A program made the translations under genes and the position numbers. Source: an uncultured Caryophanales bacterium (GTDB taxonomy: Bacteria > Bacillota_I > Bacilli_A > RF39 > UBA660). Taken from it: a stretch of DNA of 25,316 bases. The notes under the pieces were generated by a model. That model searched no databases and was not told the origin of the DNA. It saw only the letters and a list, made by a program, of their open reading frames with translations. Location: positions 1 through 25,316 of the forward strand of contig CAMIXP010000003.1 in assembly GCA_946402785.1 (NCBI GenBank). The letters are read 5' to 3'. Positions 20,714 through 25,316 of the stretch are shown one piece after another (position 1 is the stretch's first letter; every line of letters starts with the position of its first letter).

Positions 20714-21262
20714 ATGAAATTAGATAAAAAGATTTTAGGAAATAAAAGAAAAGATTATTTAAGTTGGGATGAATTCTTTATGGGAATTGCGAAATTATCC
20801 GCAGGAAGAAGTAAAGATCCAAATACAAACGTAGGAGCATGTATTGTTTCAGAAGATAATAGAATTCTATCCATTGGATATAATGGTGCTCCTAATAATT
20901 TTAATGATGATGAGTTTCCATGGGAAAGAGAAGGAAAACCAACAGAAACGAAATATATGTATGTATGTCATGCAGAAGCAAATGCCATTAATAATTATTT
21001 AGGTAGTAGAAAAGATTTACGTGGATCAAGAATCTATGTAGACTTATTCCCATGCAATGAATGTGCAAAAGATATTATTCAAGCCGGAATTAAAGAAGTA
21101 GTCTATTTATCAGATAAATATGATGGAACAGATGGTAACCTAGTCGCAAAACATTTATTTGATGCTTGTGGAGTAAAATATACGAAGATGGATACATCTA
21201 AAATGAAAGATATTCGCTTGTCTCTACAACCAGATGTAAAAATCAGTTATTTAGATAAATAA
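20714..21262 (+). CDS. Deoxycytidylate (dCMP) deaminase family protein (ComEB-like)
   Basis: 182 aa from ATG 20714 (AAGGAGAG 5 bases upstream). The in-frame ATG at 20684 would place the RBS inside the gene. Zinc ligands and catalytic Glu are visible: His86 and Glu88 in VCHAEANAI, and Cys114 and Cys117 in FPCNECAKD. Substrate-side motifs include SKDPNTNVGACIV, GYNGAPNNF and the C-terminal LSDKYDGTD. It deaminates dCMP to dUMP, feeding thymidylate synthesis. It is divergent from the serpin and convergent with sufD, with which it shares a bidirectional terminator. Confidence 0.93.
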   Translation: MKLDKKILGNKRKDYLSWDEFFMGIAKLSAGRSKDPNTNVGACIVSEDNRILSIGYNGAPNNFNDDEFPWEREGKPTETKYMYVCHAEANAINNYLGSRKDLRGSRIYVDLFPCNECAKDIIQAGIKEVVYLSDKYDGTDGNLVAKHLFDACGVKYTKMDTSKMKDIRLSLQPDVKISYLDK

Positions 21263-21289
21263 AAAAGAGAACAAACAGTTCTCTTTTTT
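21261..21289. terminator. Bidirectional terminator between dCMP deaminase and sufD
   Basis: AAAAAAGAGAAC-AAACA-GTTCTCTTTTTT, a 12-bp stem with A/T runs on both sides. It ends both convergent genes. Confidence 0.85.
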
Positions 21290-22323
21290 TATGATAATTT
21301 TTCTTCAATTAAAGATAAGATTTCTTCCCTTATATTTTCACTTGGAATTTCATCTAAAAGATGAATAAAGCGACCAAGTACAATCATCTTTTCTGCCTCT
21401 TTTAGAGAATATCCTCGAGACATCAAATAAAATAATTTATCTTCTTCTACTTTTCCAGAAGAAACACCATGACTTCCTACTACATCCTCTTCTCCACAAA
21501 GCATTTGTGGTAAAGATCTACTTCTACAAGTATCAGATAAGAGAATACAGTTTTCATTTTCTTCTCCGATAGATCTACTACATCCTTTATGGAAATCAAT
21601 GGTACCTCTAAAATTCTTATGAGAAGTATCTCCTAAAACTCCTTCTACAATCATTTTACTTTCAGTTTCTACTCCTAAATGATTAATATAGTAATTGAAA
21701 TCTAATAAAGAATCTTCTTTTCCAATATAAATCGTATTTAAATGATTCTTACTTCTTTCTTCTAATAAATTACTATATACATTGTATAGTCTTGTCTTAC
21801 CACCTAAATCAATCATAGTATGAGTAAGAGAAGAATTCATATACCCATTATTTTCTATTGAATAGAAAGATTGACTCTGATCATTCATTTGATTAATAAA
21901 AGTAATACTTCCAGAAGAATTCTTTTGAGAAGTAATATCATCTATCAAATATTGAAAACAAGTTGTAGAGTCTGTTTTCGTTTGAATAATAAAGCTACAA
22001 GAAGAATCATCTTCATAAATAATCTCTAATCGAGAAATATTCGCATCTTTCTTCTCTAAAGAATAAGTAATGAAAACAGGCTTCTCTACTTTTACACCTT
22101 TAGGTACAGTAATCTTAAGATTTTCATAAGAAGTGCCTTCTAATCCTAGTTTAGAAGAGATTTTCTCATCTTTCATTTTCTTTTGAATTTTTAAAGAAGA
22201 ATCTCCTTCTATCATCACATCATTCGTACGATGAAAAGTTGGAAGTTCTAATTCTACTTCTACATCATTAATTTGAAAACCATTGGTAGTTTTTACTGGT
22301 AATAGATTTAATCTGTATTTCAT
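21289..22323 (-). CDS. sufD: Fe-S cluster assembly scaffold SufD
   Basis: 344 aa, shorter than typical SufD (~420-430). The C-terminal half has the SufB/SufD beta-helix: YIGKEDSLLDFNYYINHLG, GVLGDTSHKNFRGTIDFHKG and GSHGVSSGKVEEDKLFYLMS, then RGYSLKEAEKMIVLGRF. His285 in GSHG corresponds by position to the conserved SufD His thought to help bind the nascent cluster. The N-terminal region (1-90) is divergent and short. It forms SufB-SufC2-SufD with the upstream genes. It starts 8 bp after sufB with RBS AGGTGAG and is the last gene of the operon. Confidence 0.9.
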   Translation of the reverse strand: MKYRLNLLPVKTTNGFQINDVEVELELPTFHRTNDVMIEGDSSLKIQKKMKDEKISSKLGLEGTSYENLKITVPKGVKVEKPVFITYSLEKKDANISRLEIIYEDDSSCSFIIQTKTDSTTCFQYLIDDITSQKNSSGSITFINQMNDQSQSFYSIENNGYMNSSLTHTMIDLGGKTRLYNVYSNLLEERSKNHLNTIYIGKEDSLLDFNYYINHLGVETESKMIVEGVLGDTSHKNFRGTIDFHKGCSRSIGEENENCILLSDTCRSRSLPQMLCGEEDVVGSHGVSSGKVEEDKLFYLMSRGYSLKEAEKMIVLGRFIHLLDEIPSENIREEILSLIEEKLS

Positions 22324-22331
22324 ATTCTCAC

Positions 22332-23741
22332 CTACCCAATCGTTCCTTCTAGTTCAAGATCAATCAATCGATTCATCTCAACTGCATATTCAACAGGGAA
22401 TGCTTTCGCAATTGGTTCCGCAAAGCCTCTTACGATTAATCCCTTTGCTTCTTCTTCTGTTAGTCCTCTACTCATTAAGTAGAAAATAGCTTGATCACTA
22501 ATCTTACCAATCTTAGCTTCATGGGAGAAGATAACATCATCTGTTTCCAAATTGTTCACAGGAATGGTATCACTGCGTGAAACACTATCTAACATTAAAG
22601 ACTCACAAGAAAGAGATAATTTAGAATGTTTAGCATTCTTTTTAACCCAAGCATAACTTCTGAAAGTACAAATACCCCCATCTTTTGAAATGGATTTGGC
22701 ATTGACCAAAGAACTCGTTCTAGGAGCATTATGAATAATCTTTAAACCTGTATCCAAATTCTGTCCAGCTCCTGCGAAAGAGATATTCGTAAACTCACAT
22801 TTAGCTCCCTCTCCATTTAAAACACTAAGTGGATACAACATAGATACTTTCGAACCAAAAGATCCCATAATCCATTCAATTTTTCCACCTTCTGAAACAT
22901 AACACTTCTTGGTATTTAAATTTAGCATATTTTTAGACCAATTCTCTATTGTGGAAAAACGAAGAGTCGCATTCTTTTCTACAAATAATTCAACACATCC
23001 GGCATGTAGATTTAATTCATTATATCCAGGTGCAGAACAACCTTCAATAAACTCTAATTTAGCTCCTTCATCCACAATAATCAATGTATGTTCAAATTGA
23101 CCAGCTCCTGCTTCATTTAAACGGAAATAACTTTGTAATGGACGATCAAGTTCTGCATCCTTTGGAATATAAACAAAGCTACCTCCTGAAAACAAAGCAT
23201 AATGAAGAGCAATATATTTATGATCCGTAAGAGGAACTGCTTTCGTAAAATACTTTTTCACAAGTTCAGGATACTGTTTAATACCTTCATCAAAACTCGT
23301 ATAAATAACACCTTGTTTTTTTAAATCTTCTGTTAAATTATGATAAACAATTTCAGAATCAAATTGTGCTCCACTACCCGCAAGAGCTTGTTTTTCTGCT
23401 TCTGGAATTCCCAACTTATCAAATACTTCACGGATATCTTCTGGAACATCTTCCCATTTGCGTACTTCTCCATTAACTGGTTTTACATAGGTCGCAATTT
23501 TACTGATATCTAAATAACTAATATCAGGTCCCCAATCAGGATCTTCTAATTCATAGAATAGTTTTAATGCTTTTAAACGAATATCTAAAACCCATTTTGG
23601 TTCTTCCTTTTCAGAAGATAATTTACGAATTAATTCTTCTGTTAAACCATACTCTTTTTGTAAGTTAGGATTATTGGCTTTTAAATTGTAAACATTTTGT
23701 GTTTTGGCATCTATATATTTTGTAACATCTGTTTTTGCCAT
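22332..23741 (-). CDS. sufB: Fe-S cluster assembly scaffold SufB
   Basis: 469 aa, normal length. The conserved region begins EPKWVLDIRLKALKLFYELE, followed by PDWGPDISYLDI, YIPKDAELDRPLQSYFRLNE, FIEGCSAPGYNELNLHAGCV and KGLIVRGFAEPIAKAFPVEY. Cys379 in SLSCESLMLD fits the position of the functional SufB Cys that interfaces with SufD. It is the main scaffold for nascent Fe-S clusters. It is 8 bp after sufC and 8 bp before sufD. Confidence 0.96.
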   Translation of the reverse strand: MAKTDVTKYIDAKTQNVYNLKANNPNLQKEYGLTEELIRKLSSEKEEPKWVLDIRLKALKLFYELEDPDWGPDISYLDISKIATYVKPVNGEVRKWEDVPEDIREVFDKLGIPEAEKQALAGSGAQFDSEIVYHNLTEDLKKQGVIYTSFDEGIKQYPELVKKYFTKAVPLTDHKYIALHYALFSGGSFVYIPKDAELDRPLQSYFRLNEAGAGQFEHTLIIVDEGAKLEFIEGCSAPGYNELNLHAGCVELFVEKNATLRFSTIENWSKNMLNLNTKKCYVSEGGKIEWIMGSFGSKVSMLYPLSVLNGEGAKCEFTNISFAGAGQNLDTGLKIIHNAPRTSSLVNAKSISKDGGICTFRSYAWVKKNAKHSKLSLSCESLMLDSVSRSDTIPVNNLETDDVIFSHEAKIGKISDQAIFYLMSRGLTEEEAKGLIVRGFAEPIAKAFPVEYAVEMNRLIDLELEGTIG

Positions 23742-23749
23742 ATCATCAC

Positions 23750-24493
23750 CTACTTACTATATTCTTGATATCCATTTTCTTCTATTTCTTTTGCAAGAGA
23801 ACTATCTCCTGTTTTTACAATCTTACCATCTACTAAAATATGAACTTGATCTACTTTTAAATTCTTCAAAATTTTCGTAGAATGCGTAATTATTAAGACA
23901 GCATTATTATCATTTTTGTATAAATCAATTCCTTTAGAAACTGTTTTAATCGCATCTACATCAAGTCCTGAATCTGTTTCATCTAGAATAGCTAACTTTG
24001 GATTTAATAATAGTAATTGAAGAATTTCATTCTTCTTTTTTTCTCCTCCACTAAATCCAACATTAAATTCACGATTAACCGTTTCATATTTCATTCCTAA
24101 TTCTTTCATTTTTTCTTCCACATCTTTTGTGAATTGATATAAATTAGGTTTTTCTCCTGTCATACTATGTTTCGTTGTTTTCAAAAATTGTGCAAGACTA
24201 ACTCCAGGTATTTCTTCTGGAGTTTGAAAAGACATAAAGATTCCTTTCTTCGCAATCTTATCCGTAGATAAATCATTGATTCTTTCTCCTTCAAAGATAA
24301 TATCTCCATCTGTCACAATATATCTAGGAGAATGAAAAATGGTATTCGCTAATGTACTTTTACCAGATCCATTAGGTCCCATAATAACATGTACTTCTCC
24401 TGGTTGAATCGTAAGATTTAATCCTTTTAAAATTTGTTTATTAGGATCATCTTCCGCAATTGTTTTTAAGTTTTTAATATGTAATAATTCCAT
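23750..24493 (-). CDS. sufC: Fe-S cluster assembly ATPase SufC
   Basis: 247 aa ABC ATPase. Walker A GPNGSGKST (39-47), Q-loop SFQTPEEIPGVSL (88-100), SufC-type signature FSGGEKKKNE (147-156), Walker B LAILDETDSGLD (167-178), His204 in ITHSTK. SufC powers conformational change of the SufBCD scaffold. Starts 8 bp after the Rrf2 gene, whose stop codon lies in this gene's RBS (TAGGAGG), so the four genes are translated in tight succession. Confidence 0.97.
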   Translation of the reverse strand: MELLHIKNLKTIAEDDPNKQILKGLNLTIQPGEVHVIMGPNGSGKSTLANTIFHSPRYIVTDGDIIFEGERINDLSTDKIAKKGIFMSFQTPEEIPGVSLAQFLKTTKHSMTGEKPNLYQFTKDVEEKMKELGMKYETVNREFNVGFSGGEKKKNEILQLLLLNPKLAILDETDSGLDVDAIKTVSKGIDLYKNDNNAVLIITHSTKILKNLKVDQVHILVDGKIVKTGDSSLAKEIEENGYQEYSK

Positions 24494-24501
24494 ACATCCT
24501 C

Positions 24502-24897
24502 CTATAAGTATTCCTTTAATGTTTTACTATCTAAATAATCGTTAATCTCATCACTTAATCCCTTCCATAAAGGATAAGTATCACAGCGTGTTTTATTTGG
24601 ACATCCATTTCCTTTGACACAATCCACAACATCTAAATCTTCTTCTGCTGCACGAATAATAGATCCAATCGTTATTTCACTAGGATCTCTCTTTAATAAA
24701 TATCCCCCTTCTTTTCCTTTTTGAACGAGAAAGAAGTCAGCTTTCTTTAAAGAAATCATAATTTTCTCTAAATATTTTAACGATATTTTTTCTCTATCAG
24801 ATATTTCCGTTAACGATAAATATTGTCCATTAGAATAAGCTCTTCCCAAATGAATCATAACCGTTAAAGCATATCTACCCTTTGTCGATATTTTCAT
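24502..24897 (-). CDS. Rrf2-family, IscR-like [2Fe-2S] regulator of the suf operon
   Basis: 131 aa. N-terminal winged helix: MKISTKGRYALTVMIHLGRA, YLSLTEISDREKISLKYLEK, and the wing KGKEGGYLLKRDPSEITIG. Three Cys at 93, 99 and 105 (C-x5-C-x5-C) match the IscR cluster-ligand spacing, so it should sense Fe-S status. It is the first gene of the operon with sufC, sufB and sufD, so it is probably autoregulatory. A 15-bp near-palindrome lies between its own -35 and -10 (24924-24938). RBS TTGGAGGG. Confidence 0.93.
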   Translation of the reverse strand: MKISTKGRYALTVMIHLGRAYSNGQYLSLTEISDREKISLKYLEKIMISLKKADFFLVQKGKEGGYLLKRDPSEITIGSIIRAAEEDLDVVDCVKGNGCPNKTRCDTYPLWKGLSDEINDYLDSKTLKEYL

Positions 24898-24917
24898 GGA
24901 TATCCCTCCAAGAATCT

Positions 24918-24947
24918 ATTTTACTACCAATTTAGTAGGAATTACAA
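24918..24947 (-). promoter_or_regulatory. suf operon promoter with embedded Rrf2 operator
   Basis: -35 TTGTAA (24942-24947), 18-bp spacer, -10 TAAAAT (24918-24923). The spacer contains CTACTAAATTGGTAG (24924-24938), a 15-bp dyad with one mismatch between its 7-bp arms, well placed for repression by the downstream Rrf2 protein. Confidence 0.7.
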
Positions 24948-24949
24948 GT

Positions 24950-24972
24950 AAAAAAAAGAGCAATGCTCTTTT
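24950..24972 (-). terminator. Terminator after the cyclophilin gene
   Basis: AAAAGAGC-ATT-GCTCTTTT followed by a T run; it begins at the stop codon of the upstream gene. Confidence 0.8.
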
Positions 24973-25316
24973 AATTCATCTTTTCTACTTCTGGATAAGT
25001 CTTTCCTTTTTCATCTACTAATGCTTTTTGTAGAACTAGATTTCTTTGTAATTGACCAGAAGATGCATCTACAACTTTTTCGGTTTTTTCAATTCTTTCA
25101 ACAATTTCCATTCCATCAATAACTTTTCCAAAAGCAGCATAATCTCCATCTAGATGAGGTGCTTCTCCTAACATAATGAAGAATTGGCTTCCAGCAGAGT
25201 CCATACTATAACTTCCTCTTGCCATAGAAACAATACCTTTTGTATGTTTTAAATTATTGGTAAATCCATTGTTTGTAAATTCACCTTTGATTTTATATCC
25301 AGCATCTCCTGTACCA
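24971..25316 (-). CDS. Cyclophilin-type peptidyl-prolyl cis-trans isomerase, C-terminal part
   Basis: The reading frame is open to the window edge, so the 5' part is missing; 114 codons plus stop are seen. Cyclophilin motifs: GTGDAGYKIKGEF, HTKGIVSMARGSYSMDSAGS, then QFFIMLGEAPHLDGDYAAFG and KVIDGMEIVERIEK. The MAR and QFFI residues are active-site elements. It speeds proline isomerisation in protein folding; location cannot be decided without the N-terminus. It is separated from the suf operon by a terminator. Confidence 0.94.
   Translation of the reverse strand, partial: GTGDAGYKIKGEFTNNGFTNNLKHTKGIVSMARGSYSMDSAGSQFFIMLGEAPHLDGDYAAFGKVIDGMEIVERIEKTEKVVDASSGQLQRNLVLQKALVDEKGKTYPEVEKMN

Overview
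The window is an AT-rich, gene-dense chromosomal segment from a low-GC Gram-positive (Firmicutes/Bacilli-type) bacterium. It has strong GGAGG ribosome binding sites, sigma-A-like promoters, two T-box leaders, short intrinsic terminators, Firmicutes-type infC-rpmI-rplT and rpsB-tsf genes, and a single-subunit GlyRS. TGA serves as a stop (glyS ends in TGA inside its own terminator), so the Mollicutes UGA=Trp code does not apply. Compactness, two membrane serpins and a SipW/TasA-like surface module suggest a host-associated, probably gut, uncultured lineage. That last point is inference. Nearly everything is on the minus strand, so transcription runs from high to low coordinates.

Layout by position. 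1-550: start of a membrane-anchored serpin, cut by the edge. 611-4926: Phe T-box operon (HAD hydrolase, pheS, pheT). 4930-6327: folD and frr. 6393-7649: a large low-complexity protein with one C-terminal membrane segment. 7829-11391: an unusually joined ribosomal cluster (infC, rpmI, rplT, rpsB, tsf), with an L20-type attenuator before infC, a structured leader before rpsB, and C-terminal extensions on L20 and S2. 11408-12853: an unknown protein, a class-I amidotransferase-fold hydrolase and a divergent small Sm-like protein. 12880-17393: a surface-fibre module of four TasA/camelysin-like secreted proteins, an ER-type (SipW-like) signal peptidase with a large multi-pass N-terminal region, and a two-pass membrane accessory protein. 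17503-19356: Gly T-box operon (LOG-like fragment, glyS). 19361-20629: a second, complete membrane-anchored serpin. 20714-21262: dCMP deaminase (plus strand). 21289-24947: an IscR-like Rrf2 regulator with sufC, sufB and sufD. 24971-25316: 3' part of a cyclophilin.

How the parts fit: translation genes and their tRNA- or r-protein-sensing leaders make up most of the window. The accessory part is the surface set. SipW-like peptidase would mature the TasA-like subunits to make fibres or a coat, and the serpins would sit outside the membrane and trap serine proteases. The fibre/SipW module, with its intergenic hairpin pair and atypical signal peptidase, is the best candidate for a poorly described system here. 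Other points of note are the very short Gly T-box, the ATC start of infC, the Rho_N/SAP-like tail on S2, and the extra genes placed between T-boxes and synthetases.
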